NCBI GenBank assembly: GCA_025937075.1
Contig: JAICSD010000057.1
Coordinates: 1 to 14,711, forward strand
DNA length: 14,711 nucleotides
Reading direction: 5' to 3'
Source: Vicinamibacteria bacterium
GTDB lineage: Bacteria > Acidobacteriota > Vicinamibacteria > Vicinamibacterales > 2-12-FULL-66-21
The notes below the pieces were generated by a model. That model saw nothing but the letters and a program-made list of their open reading frames with translations. It ran no database searches and was not told the DNA's origin. The position numbers and the translations under genes are program-made. Positions 1-6,238 of this stretch are shown here, in pieces (the first letter of the stretch is position 1; the number at the start of each line of letters is the position of its first letter).

Positions 1-1
1 G

Positions 2-445
2 CGCCTCTCGCGCCTCCTCCGGCAGGGACGATTCGAGATCCGCCTCGATCATGATTTCGCCGCCGTGATTCACGCCTGCGCGGAACGCCCGGACGAGGAT
101 AGCAGTTGGATAGACGAGGAGATCGTGCAGAGCTACTGCGCGCTGCACCAGCACGGCTTCGCGCATTCGGTGGAGGCGTGGCAGGACGGCGCGCTCGTCG
201 GCGGGTTGTACGGCGTCGCGCTGGGCGGTGCCTTCTTCGGGGAATCGATGTTCCACCGCGTCACCGATGCGTCGAAGGTGGCGCTCGCGGTGCTCGTGGA
301 GCGGCTGCGGTCGGGAGGGTTCGTCCTGCTCGACACGCAATGGGTGACCGAGCACCTCGCGCGCTTCGGCGCAATCGAGATCCCGCGGCAGCGCTATCTC
401 GCGCTGCTCGAGTCGGCGATCCGGATCCGCGCGCAGTTCGCCTGA
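2..445 (+). CDS. aat: Leucyl/phenylalanyl-tRNA--protein transferase, C-terminal part (5' truncated by window edge)
   Basis: Transfers Leu or Phe from its tRNA to the N-terminal Arg or Lys of proteins, marking them for ClpAP through the cytosolic N-degron pathway. The reading frame is open from base 2 with no start inside the window; about 147 of the family's usual ~200-240 residues are visible. The part seen carries typical family signatures in order: an RLSRLLRQGRF stretch, the VIHACA segment, WIDEEIVQSYCALHQHGFAHSVE, then GGLYGVALGGAFFGESMF and the closing IPRQRYLALL. The N-terminal WWSPDPR-type region lies off the window. A GTG at 65 is in frame but falls inside the conserved core, so it is not the start. 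The gene converges on apaG with only 10 bases between stop codons; no terminator hairpin is obvious there. Identification is by family motifs from memory and is strong. Confidence 0.93.
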   Translation, partial: RLSRLLRQGRFEIRLDHDFAAVIHACAERPDEDSSWIDEEIVQSYCALHQHGFAHSVEAWQDGALVGGLYGVALGGAFFGESMFHRVTDASKVALAVLVERLRSGGFVLLDTQWVTEHLARFGAIEIPRQRYLALLESAIRIRAQFA

Positions 446-455
446 GCGCCGCGCG

Positions 456-845
456 TCAGTGGACGGTGTACGGCTCGCTGAGCGTAAACGGGGCGATCTT
501 CACATCGAAATGATCGCCGGCGTCCGTCACCATCTGGTAGGTGCCTTCCATCACCCCGAACGGCGCAGTCAACGGGCAGCCCGAGGTGTACGTGAACGAC
601 TCGCCAGGCGCGAGGACCGGCTGCTTGCCGACCACCCCGGGCCCGCGCACCTCCTCGACGTGGCCCGTTCCATCGGTGATGATCCAGTGACGGGTCAGGA
701 GCTGAACGGTCTCCGGGCCTTCGTTGGAGATCGTGATGGTGTAGAGGAAGAACCACTGGTTCTGCGGCGGCTGTGAGCGCTCCGGCGCGTATTCGGACTG
801 CACCTGCACCCGCACACCGCGCGTCACCGCTTCCGACGTGAACAT
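456..845 (-). CDS. apaG: ApaG family protein
   Basis: 129 residues, matching the usual ~125-residue single-domain ApaG (fibronectin type III-like beta sandwich). Visible family features: VTRGVRVQVQSEYAPERS near residues 6-23, the NQWFFLYTITISNEG strand pair, LLTRHWIITD, the GPGVVGKQPVLAPGESFTYTSGC segment and the C-terminal GTYQMVTDAGDHFDV. In enterobacteria ApaG lies in the ksgA-apaG-apaH operon and is linked to Co2+ resistance and Mg2+ homeostasis; its biochemical role is not well defined. I chose the ATG at 845: the frame stays open further upstream, but that extension reads as low-complexity Arg/Pro/Thr sequence from the G-rich array and has no family similarity. The start has no convincing Shine-Dalgarno, only GGACGG directly abutting it. 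A TATGGC hexamer ends 11 bases before the ATG. The gene is convergent with aat and divergent from the 66-residue Cys protein. Confidence 0.93.
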   Translation of the reverse strand: MFTSEAVTRGVRVQVQSEYAPERSQPPQNQWFFLYTITISNEGPETVQLLTRHWIITDGTGHVEEVRGPGVVGKQPVLAPGESFTYTSGCPLTAPFGVMEGTYQMVTDAGDHFDVKIAPFTLSEPYTVH

Positions 846-862
846 CCGTCCATGATGCCATA

Positions 863-920
863 GGGTGCGTGGGCGTGCGCGGGTGCGGGTGTGGGGTGCG
901 GTGCGCGCGCGGGGTTCGGA
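863..920. repeat. G-rich array (C-rich on apaG's coding strand); potential G-quadruplex
   Basis: The plus strand has G-runs at 863-865, 871-873, 881-883, 887-889 and 893-896, separated by 5, 7, 3 and 3 bases, which satisfies the G3N1-7 quadruplex rule; another G4 run lies at 911-914. Read toward apaG (minus strand) it is an imperfect array of CACCC/CACCCG units of period 6-8. It ends a few bases before a TATGGC hexamer and the apaG start. The 12-mer at 881-892 (GGGTGCGGGTGT) is exactly reverse-complemented at 1187-1198, across the small gene. Confidence 0.6.
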
Positions 921-975
921 ATTCGGAAGAGATGTTACGTTGATTCGGCAAAAGGGATGAATAGAGACGACAACA

Positions 976-1176
976 ATGCCTGAGGATGTGCCGGACCAGC
1001 GTGTAGGGCTCTGCTGGACCTGTGCCCATCGTTCGACCATCGTGAGCAGCCGCGGCGCCGTGTTCTACCTATGCAATCGATCGCAAACTGATCCGAACTA
1101 TCCGAAATATCCGCGGCTCCCCGTCGTCGCGTGCGCCGGATGGGAACGAGTCGCCCTGGGGCGGGAGGAACCGTAG
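976..1176 (+). CDS. Small four-cysteine hypothetical protein (zinc-ribbon-like)
   Basis: A 66-residue protein with C13xxC16, C33 and C53, plus H18 directly after the CxxC pair (CWTCAH). This spacing suggests a small metal-binding fold, probably a single zinc site; that is inference. The centre reads GAVFYLCNRSQTDPNYPKYPRLPV, where the SxTDPxYPKYPxLPV stretch looks like a conserved signature rather than random sequence. I recall similar short CxxC...LC...YPKYP proteins as conserved hypotheticals but know no function. The start is the ATG at 976; no strong Shine-Dalgarno precedes it (GAGACG lies about 8 bases upstream). There is no signal peptide or membrane segment, so it is likely cytosolic. 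It is divergent from apaG and lies 65 bases upstream of the hydro-lyase operon. The hydro-lyase frame stays open back into this gene (GTG at 1131), but that overlap is not used in my model. Confidence 0.72.
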   Translation: MPEDVPDQRVGLCWTCAHRSTIVSSRGAVFYLCNRSQTDPNYPKYPRLPVVACAGWERVALGREEP

Positions 1177-1187
1177 GTCATACGTTA

Positions 1188-1227
1188 CACCCGCACCCCG
1201 CACCCCGCACGCCGCGTCCGCACCTGC
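1188..1227 (+). repeat. C-rich heptamer array upstream of the hydro-lyase gene
   Basis: Read 5'-3' the units are CACCCG, CACCCCG, CACCCCG, CACGCCG, CGTCCG and CACCTGC, so the period is 7 with two 6-base units. The array fills most of the gap between the 66-residue gene and the hydro-lyase and ends exactly where the TACGAT -10-like hexamer begins. Similar arrays lie before apaG and before the gene at 8573. Confidence 0.6.
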
Positions 1228-1233
1228 TACGAT
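1228..1233 (+). promoter_or_regulatory. -10-like hexamer, possible leaderless promoter
   Basis: TACGAT fits the TANNNT -10 consensus and is followed by 8 bases and then the GTG at 1242. A normal -10 to +1 distance of about 7 bases would put the transcript start at or next to that GTG. No Shine-Dalgarno is visible before the GTG. No TTGACA-like -35 is present; the -35 position lies in the C-rich array. Confidence 0.4.
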
Positions 1234-1241
1234 CAGCACAG

Positions 1242-3281
1242 GTGCACACCATCCAGCCGGCTCGGCGGAAGCCCGCCGCCAACCGCAGCCGTGTCACGAG
1301 CGAGCACATCGACCGGGCGGTCGACACGCAGCTCGTTCGCGGACGTGCGCTCATTTTCTGGGACCCGAAGAGCCCGACGTCGAGGAAGCTCGACGCCATC
1401 GATACCGACCAGATCACGCCGGCCGCCGATTGCGTCTCGCAGAGCCTCGATACGCTCGACGAGCGGTGGAAAGCCGGCTCGTTCCGTTATCTCATGCCGG
1501 ACTTCCGCGCGCGCGTGCATCGCGGCGAGACCTTCGTGATTGCCGGCGATCGGTTTGCGATTGGATCGTCGCGCGAGATGAGCCCTGCCGGCCTGAAGGG
1601 CGTCGCCGAGGAAGCGGGGCTGCAGCTGGTCATCGTCTGCGGCCACAACATGGGGGATATCTTCCGGCGCAACGCCTTCAATCTCGGCCTCCACGTCGTC
1701 CAGAGCCCCGACGCCGTTGCCGACGCGCAGGACGGCGACGAGATGACGTTCGATCCCGACACGCGCCGGTTGACGAACGTGACGCGCGGGAAGTCCTACG
1801 ACCCCGTCCCGCTCTCGCCGAAAGAGGAAGAGATCCGCCGCAGTGGCGGCATCTTCGCTGTGGGGCGTCGCGAGTTCCCCGCATCAATCGACGCACGGCC
1901 CGTGATCGATTGGGCGGATCGAGACACCGCGCGATCGATGACGACGACGGAGCAGATCGTGTTCGCGCATCGCGTGGACAAGGAGCTGAGGGCGGGCGAT
2001 CTGAAGCCCGGCGCGACGCTGCGTGTGTTCGCCGACCTGCTGCCGGCATCGGACGGGACCGCTCCGTTTGCGATCCACACGTTCAACCAGATCACGGGCG
2101 GCCGCGCGATCTATCCTCGTCAGGCCGCGATCGCCAACGATCATTTCGTATTCACGGGCAGCGCGGCCGATGACAAGCAGACGAACATCGGCCGCGAGTT
2201 CGCGCGCCAGCACGAAATCGTCAAGCCGTACTACGCGACGCCCGGCGATGGCATCTTTCATTTCTATTTCCCCGAGCAGGGGCTCGTGATGCCGGGGCAG
2301 TTCATTCCGGGCGCGGACTCGCACAGCCGCGCGTACGGCGCCTACGGCGCGCTCGGCATCGGTGTGGGCTCGACGACCCTCGGCTTCGGCTGGGCGACGG
2401 GATACATCTACTTCACGCTGGCGGCCGCACGCCGCGTCGTGTTTCGGGGGACGCTCCAGCCTTGGGTGAGCGGCAAGGATATCGTCCTCGAACTGCTGCG
2501 CCGGTGGGGCGCGAAGCAGTCCGGCGGCATGTCGGTGGAGCTCGTCGACGCCAACCAGCAGCTGCCAGTTGCCTATCGCAACACGATCGCGAACATGATG
2601 GCGGAAGCCGAGGCGCTGAACGGCATCTTTGCCGCCGACGAGGTGACGTACGCGTGGTACCGGCAGAAAGGGATCGACGAGCTGCCGTACCCACGGATTG
2701 CGCCGGGCGCGAACGCCGCTTACGCGATTGATGAAACCATCGATCTGAGCGCGGTCCGTCCGATGATCGCGAAGCCGTTCAGTCCCGGGAACGCATTCCC
2801 GGCCGAGGAGGTCGCGCACGAACGAATCACGTTCGACAAGGCGTTGATTGGATCCTGCACGAACGGGAGCTACGACGATCTGCTGCAGGCCGCGCTCGTG
2901 CTTCGCGCGGCGCGCGACGCGGGAGCGCGGAGGGTCGAGCGCGAATTCAAGGTGTTCCCGGGTTCTGGCGGTGTCGGCCGCCAGATCGAGCAGCCGGACG
3001 CTCGCCTCGGAGGGGAGTCGATCGCGACCGTGTTTCGATCCGTTGGCGCAGAGATTCGTCAGTCGTGGTGCGGTCCGTGCTTCGGGCAGGGGCCGGACGC
3101 GCTCACGCGCGGCCAGCGTGCGATCACGTCGTTCAACCGCAACTGGCAGAACCGCATGGGGCTCGGAGGCGAAGGGTATCTCGCGAGCCCCGCCGTCGTT
3201 GCGGCCTCGGCGCTCGTCGGCTACATGGCGCCCCCGAGCGAGCTGGGGCTCGAGTGGGATCCCGAACGGTTCGGCGTATAG
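1242..3281 (+). CDS. Aconitase/isopropylmalate-isomerase superfamily hydro-lyase, swivel domain N-terminal
   Basis: A 679-residue [4Fe-4S] dehydratase of the aconitase superfamily, presumably cytosolic. Residues ~35-190 form the swivel (LeuD-like) domain with GSSREMS at 108-114 and IFRRNAFNLGL at 140-150. Residues ~235-679 form the catalytic LeuC-like unit: PGADSHSRAYGAYGALGIGVG from 356 (family core GTDSHT), ANMMAEAEALNGIFAADE, then cluster ligands C539 in GSCTNG and C610/C613 in WCGPC, ending with FNRNWQNRMGLGGEGYLASP. Swivel-first order recalls AcnB (4-1-2-3) but without its N-terminal HEAT-like domain; standard aconitase A has the swivel last. The substrate cannot be read from sequence: aconitase, homoaconitase, isopropylmalate or methylcitrate-type isomerases are all possible. 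Start: GTG 1242 just after the TACGAT box; the frame extends to GTG 1131, but that part is low-complexity His/Pro/Arg encoded by the repeat. It heads a likely operon, its stop lying 5 bases before the next ATG. Confidence 0.88.
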   Translation: MHTIQPARRKPAANRSRVTSEHIDRAVDTQLVRGRALIFWDPKSPTSRKLDAIDTDQITPAADCVSQSLDTLDERWKAGSFRYLMPDFRARVHRGETFVIAGDRFAIGSSREMSPAGLKGVAEEAGLQLVIVCGHNMGDIFRRNAFNLGLHVVQSPDAVADAQDGDEMTFDPDTRRLTNVTRGKSYDPVPLSPKEEEIRRSGGIFAVGRREFPASIDARPVIDWADRDTARSMTTTEQIVFAHRVDKELRAGDLKPGATLRVFADLLPASDGTAPFAIHTFNQITGGRAIYPRQAAIANDHFVFTGSAADDKQTNIGREFARQHEIVKPYYATPGDGIFHFYFPEQGLVMPGQFIPGADSHSRAYGAYGALGIGVGSTTLGFGWATGYIYFTLAAARRVVFRGTLQPWVSGKDIVLELLRRWGAKQSGGMSVELVDANQQLPVAYRNTIANMMAEAEALNGIFAADEVTYAWYRQKGIDELPYPRIAPGANAAYAIDETIDLSAVRPMIAKPFSPGNAFPAEEVAHERITFDKALIGSCTNGSYDDLLQAALVLRAARDAGARRVEREFKVFPGSGGVGRQIEQPDARLGGESIATVFRSVGAEIRQSWCGPCFGQGPDALTRGQRAITSFNRNWQNRMGLGGEGYLASPAVVAASALVGYMAPPSELGLEWDPERFGV

Positions 3282-3286
3282 CGTCA

Positions 3287-5452
3287 ATGCGGCGCCGGAA
3301 GCATCTCATTCTCGGCCTCGCGCTGGCTGCCGCGCTCGGGAGCGCTGCGCCTGACGCTCGGCAGACCGTGCCCGTGGCAGGCATGGTGATCTCAGCGAGT
3401 GCAGCGCTTCGCCCCGGCACTCACGCTCTCCAATCCGCGGATCTCGATCACCCGGCGATCGTGATTCGCGCCTCGAACGCGACGATCGACTTCTCCGGCG
3501 TCGTCCTCGAGGGCGCGCCGCCCGGCGCGGACCCGGATACGTTCACGGGCGTAGCCGTCCTCGTCGACGGCGGCGAGCACATCACGATTCGCAATCTGAC
3601 GGCGCGGGGCTACAAGGTGGGCATCCTCTCGCGTCATTCGAATCGCCTGCACGTCACCGGCGCGGATCTCAGCTTCAACTGGAAATCACGGCTCTACAGT
3701 CTCGTCGAGCACGAGAGCCTCGCCGACTGGCTCTCGTATCATCACAACGAACACGAAGAATGGCTCGCTGGCGGCGCGGGGATCTACATCGCTGATTCCG
3801 AGGAGCCGGAGGTCGACCACACGACGATCGTCCAGGGGCAGAACGGTCTGATGCTCGTACGGTCGAACGGCGGGCGCATCTGGAACAACACCTTTTCGTT
3901 TCTCTCCGGCGTCGGCATCGGGCTCTATCGATCGAGCGGCCACCGCGTCATGCACAACAGGGTCGACTGGTGCGTGCGCGGCTACAGCCACACGTTCTAC
4001 AACCGCGGACAGGATTCTGCGGGCATCCTCGTGTACGAGCAGAGCAGCCGCAACGTCATCGCGTTCAACTCCGTCACGCACGGCGGCGACGGCCTGTTCC
4101 TCTGGGCGGGGCAGTCCACGATGGACACCGGCCAGGGAGGCGCGAACGACAACGTGGTGTACGACAATGACTTCAGCTATGCCGCTGCCAACGGGATCGA
4201 AGCGACGTTCAGCCGGAACGTCTTCTACGGCAATTTGATTGAGGGGTGCTGGCACGGCCTGTGGGGCGGCTACAGCTTCGACACGTGGATCGCCGCGAAC
4301 ACCTTCAGGCGTAATGTCGAGGGGATTGCGATCGAGCACGGGCAGGACGATCGGATCACGGAGAACACGTTCGACGGCGACGACACGGCGATCCGCGTGT
4401 GGAAGAACGCGGCGCAGGATCCGTCATGGGAGTATCCGAAGCGGCGCGACACCCGCAGCCGCGACTATGTGATCTCGGGTAATCACTTCCTGGGCAACAG
4501 GACGGCGATGAGCATCTCCGAGACGCAGAACGTCCGCCTGCTGACGAATGCGTTCGAGCGCGTGGGCACGGTCGCGGTGCTCTCGGGCGACACACGGAAT
4601 CTCGGGATCGGCGACGAGGTGACGGTCCCGATCCGATCGCGTCCAACCCTGGACGCCACGCTGCCGTCGCCGCTGCCGGGCGGGATGGACACGCGGCTGC
4701 CCGAGGCGGCCCGCCCGGGCCGCGATGCGATCATCGTGGACGAATGGGGCCCATATGACTGGAAATCGCCGAAGCTGTGGCCCGCGGGCCGTTCGGACGT
4801 GTTCCCGTTGAAGTTGCGCGTCCTCGGCCCTCGCGGCGAATGGAGCGTGTCCTCGGTGCGCGGCGCGCACGCCACGCCCGAAAGTGGCCCCGTGCCGGGA
4901 GAGATAACCGTCGTGCCGGATGACAGCGGAGGTGTGGACTTCGACGTGCGGCTGACGTACCGCGGGGCGGCGGTGACCGGTCCGCGAGGGGAAACGACAA
5001 AGGAAGGGCAGCCCTACACGTTCGGATACTCGCGGTTCTTCGTGCCGATTGGCTGGGACGTGCGGTACTTCGGATTCGACGCGGCATCGGCACCCGACGC
5101 GCATCCCGATGTATTCGGCCGTGTACTCGCAGGCCCGCCCGTCAAGAGGGATCGACGCGACCGGCTCGACTTCATGTCGGGCGACGCAATCGTCGAGGGC
5201 GTTCCTCAGGACCGCGTGGCGGTCTCCGCAGAAGGACGCGTCGATCTGCCGCGCGGTGAATACGAGATCCGTACGATCTCCGATGACGGCATTCGCGTGT
5301 GGGTGGACGACGATCGCGTGATCGATCGCTGGACGCCACACGAACCCGCGGTCGACACCGCGCCGCTGTCCGGCGGAAAGCACCGGATCAAGGTGGAATA
5401 TTTCGAGCTCGGCGGATTCGCGGAGCTCCGGTTGGAGATTCTCAAACGATGA
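3287..5452 (+). CDS. Secreted right-handed parallel beta-helix protein with C-terminal PA14-like domain
   Basis: 721 residues. Residues 1-25 are a Sec signal peptide (MRRRKHLILG, then an Ala/Leu core, likely cut near PDA-RQ). Residues ~55-435 are a right-handed beta-helix of PbH1/NosD type: repeated turns such as ITIRNLTARGYKVGI, RIWNNTFSFLSGVGIGLY, RVMHNRVDW, NVIAFNSVTHGGDGLFL, NVFYGNLIEG and RITENTFDGDDTAI. A linker containing a DEWGPYDWKSPKLWP segment (485-499) follows. Residues ~585-721 resemble a PA14 carbohydrate-binding module, with GEYEIRTISDDGIRVWVDDD (657-676) as its most typical piece. Beta-helix plus PA14 suggests binding or cleaving a polysaccharide outside the cytoplasm; no lyase or hydrolase catalytic set is obvious to me. 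The frame is open back into the preceding gene, but ATG 3287 directly precedes the signal peptide. No strong ribosome binding site; translational coupling to the hydro-lyase (5-base gap) and to TerC (4-base overlap) is likely. Confidence 0.85.
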   Translation: MRRRKHLILGLALAAALGSAAPDARQTVPVAGMVISASAALRPGTHALQSADLDHPAIVIRASNATIDFSGVVLEGAPPGADPDTFTGVAVLVDGGEHITIRNLTARGYKVGILSRHSNRLHVTGADLSFNWKSRLYSLVEHESLADWLSYHHNEHEEWLAGGAGIYIADSEEPEVDHTTIVQGQNGLMLVRSNGGRIWNNTFSFLSGVGIGLYRSSGHRVMHNRVDWCVRGYSHTFYNRGQDSAGILVYEQSSRNVIAFNSVTHGGDGLFLWAGQSTMDTGQGGANDNVVYDNDFSYAAANGIEATFSRNVFYGNLIEGCWHGLWGGYSFDTWIAANTFRRNVEGIAIEHGQDDRITENTFDGDDTAIRVWKNAAQDPSWEYPKRRDTRSRDYVISGNHFLGNRTAMSISETQNVRLLTNAFERVGTVAVLSGDTRNLGIGDEVTVPIRSRPTLDATLPSPLPGGMDTRLPEAARPGRDAIIVDEWGPYDWKSPKLWPAGRSDVFPLKLRVLGPRGEWSVSSVRGAHATPESGPVPGEITVVPDDSGGVDFDVRLTYRGAAVTGPRGETTKEGQPYTFGYSRFFVPIGWDVRYFGFDAASAPDAHPDVFGRVLAGPPVKRDRRDRLDFMSGDAIVEGVPQDRVAVSAEGRVDLPRGEYEIRTISDDGIRVWVDDDRVIDRWTPHEPAVDTAPLSGGKHRIKVEYFELGGFAELRLEILKR

Positions 5453-6216
5453 TTGCCTGGCTGACGCCCGCAACCCTCATCGCGCTTGCGACGCTCACCT
5501 TTCTCGAAATCGTCCTCGGCGTCGACAACATCATCTTCATCTCGATCCTCGCCGGGAAGCTCCCGCCCGAGCGGCAGGCGGCCGCGCGGCGCGTCGGACT
5601 GCTGCTCGCGATGGGCACGCGGATCCTGCTGTTGTTCTCGTTGTCCTGGGTCGCGCGGCTGACCGCACCGCTCTTCGTGCTGTTCGGCCACGAGCTCTCT
5701 GGACGCGATCTCATCCTCATCCTGGGCGGTCTGTTCCTGCTCGCGAAGAGCACCCACGAGATTCATGGACGCCTGGAAGGCGAGGAAGAGAGCGCCGCGG
5801 CGGCTCGGAGGACGTCCTTCACGTCTGTACTCATCCAGATCATGCTGCTCGACATCGTCTTTTCGCTGGACTCGGTCATCACGGCCGTCGGGATGGTGGA
5901 CGAGCTGTCGGTGATGGTTGCCGCGGTGATGATCTCCGTCGTGATCATGATGGTGGCCGCGGGGCCGATCAGCCATTTCGTGCACAGGCATCCCACGGTG
6001 AAGATGCTCGCGCTGAGCTTCCTGCTGCTCATCGGCCTCTCGCTGCTGCTCGAGGGCTTCGATCAGCACATCCCGAAGGGATACATTTACTTTGCGATGG
6101 GCTTTTCCGTGTTCGTGGAGATGATCAACCTGCGCGTGAGTGCACGAAGCCGGCCGGTGCATCTCCGCGAGCCGTACGGCGACACTGAAACGCCCGGCGC
6201 ATCCACGTCGTCATAG
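5449..6216 (+). CDS. TerC family integral membrane protein
   Basis: 255 residues with about seven hydrophobic segments, the usual size for the YgdQ/YoaE-like branch of TerC. Diagnostic motifs: FLEIVLGVDNIIFISIL at 18-34 (acidic residues E20 and D26 inside a membrane helix), RDLILILGGLFLLAKSTHEIH at 86-106, LLDIVFSLDSVITAVGM at 133-149 (D135, D141), and HPTVKMLALSFLLLIG at 181-196 before IPKGYIYFAMGFS. TerC-family proteins are associated with metal ion export (Mn2+ in characterised relatives, often supporting metalation of exported enzymes) and with tellurite resistance; the ion here is not predictable. The ATG at 5449 overlaps the previous stop as ATGA, with GGAG at 5434-5437 eleven bases upstream. 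An N-terminal extension of the frame has no similarity and is rejected. The polar tail (230-255) is likely cytoplasmic. The family assignment is firm. Confidence 0.94.
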   Translation: MIAWLTPATLIALATLTFLEIVLGVDNIIFISILAGKLPPERQAAARRVGLLLAMGTRILLLFSLSWVARLTAPLFVLFGHELSGRDLILILGGLFLLAKSTHEIHGRLEGEEESAAAARRTSFTSVLIQIMLLDIVFSLDSVITAVGMVDELSVMVAAVMISVVIMMVAAGPISHFVHRHPTVKMLALSFLLLIGLSLLLEGFDQHIPKGYIYFAMGFSVFVEMINLRVSARSRPVHLREPYGDTETPGASTSS

Positions 6217-6221
6217 CCAGA

Positions 6222-6229
6222 AGGGGAGG
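6222..6229 (+). promoter_or_regulatory. Strong Shine-Dalgarno for yceI-like gene
   Basis: AGGGGAGG ends 9 bases before the ATG at 6239 and fixes that start over in-frame upstream alternatives lying inside terC. It is one of the best ribosome binding sites in the window, in contrast to the operon-leading genes. Confidence 0.75.
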
Positions 6230-6238
6230 TGTGTCCGA

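Noticed and set aside
446..455. Bidirectional terminator between aat and apaG
   Set aside because: Only ten bases, GC-rich, no stem-loop confined to the gap and no T-run.
940..968. TTGATT as a -35 box for the 976 gene
   Set aside because: No acceptable -10 hexamer at 16-18 bases spacing.
1131..1241. Upstream GTG start for the hydro-lyase at 1131
   Set aside because: It would add a His/Pro/Arg low-complexity leader encoded by the heptamer array and overlap the small Cys gene; GTG 1242 follows the -10-like box.
3065..3286. Upstream extension of the beta-helix gene into the hydro-lyase
   Set aside because: The extension is an Arg/Ala-rich shadow of the hydro-lyase C-terminus; the signal peptide begins at the ATG at 3287.
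1884..3287. 467-codon open frame on the minus strand
   Set aside because: Antisense to the hydro-lyase with its conserved Fe-S motifs; the Arg/Ala/His-rich, low-information protein is what GC-rich DNA gives opposite a real gene.
5299..5448. Longer N-terminus for TerC
   Set aside because: Out-of-frame translation of the PA14-like region; TerC similarity starts at MIAWLTPATL with an ATGA overlap.
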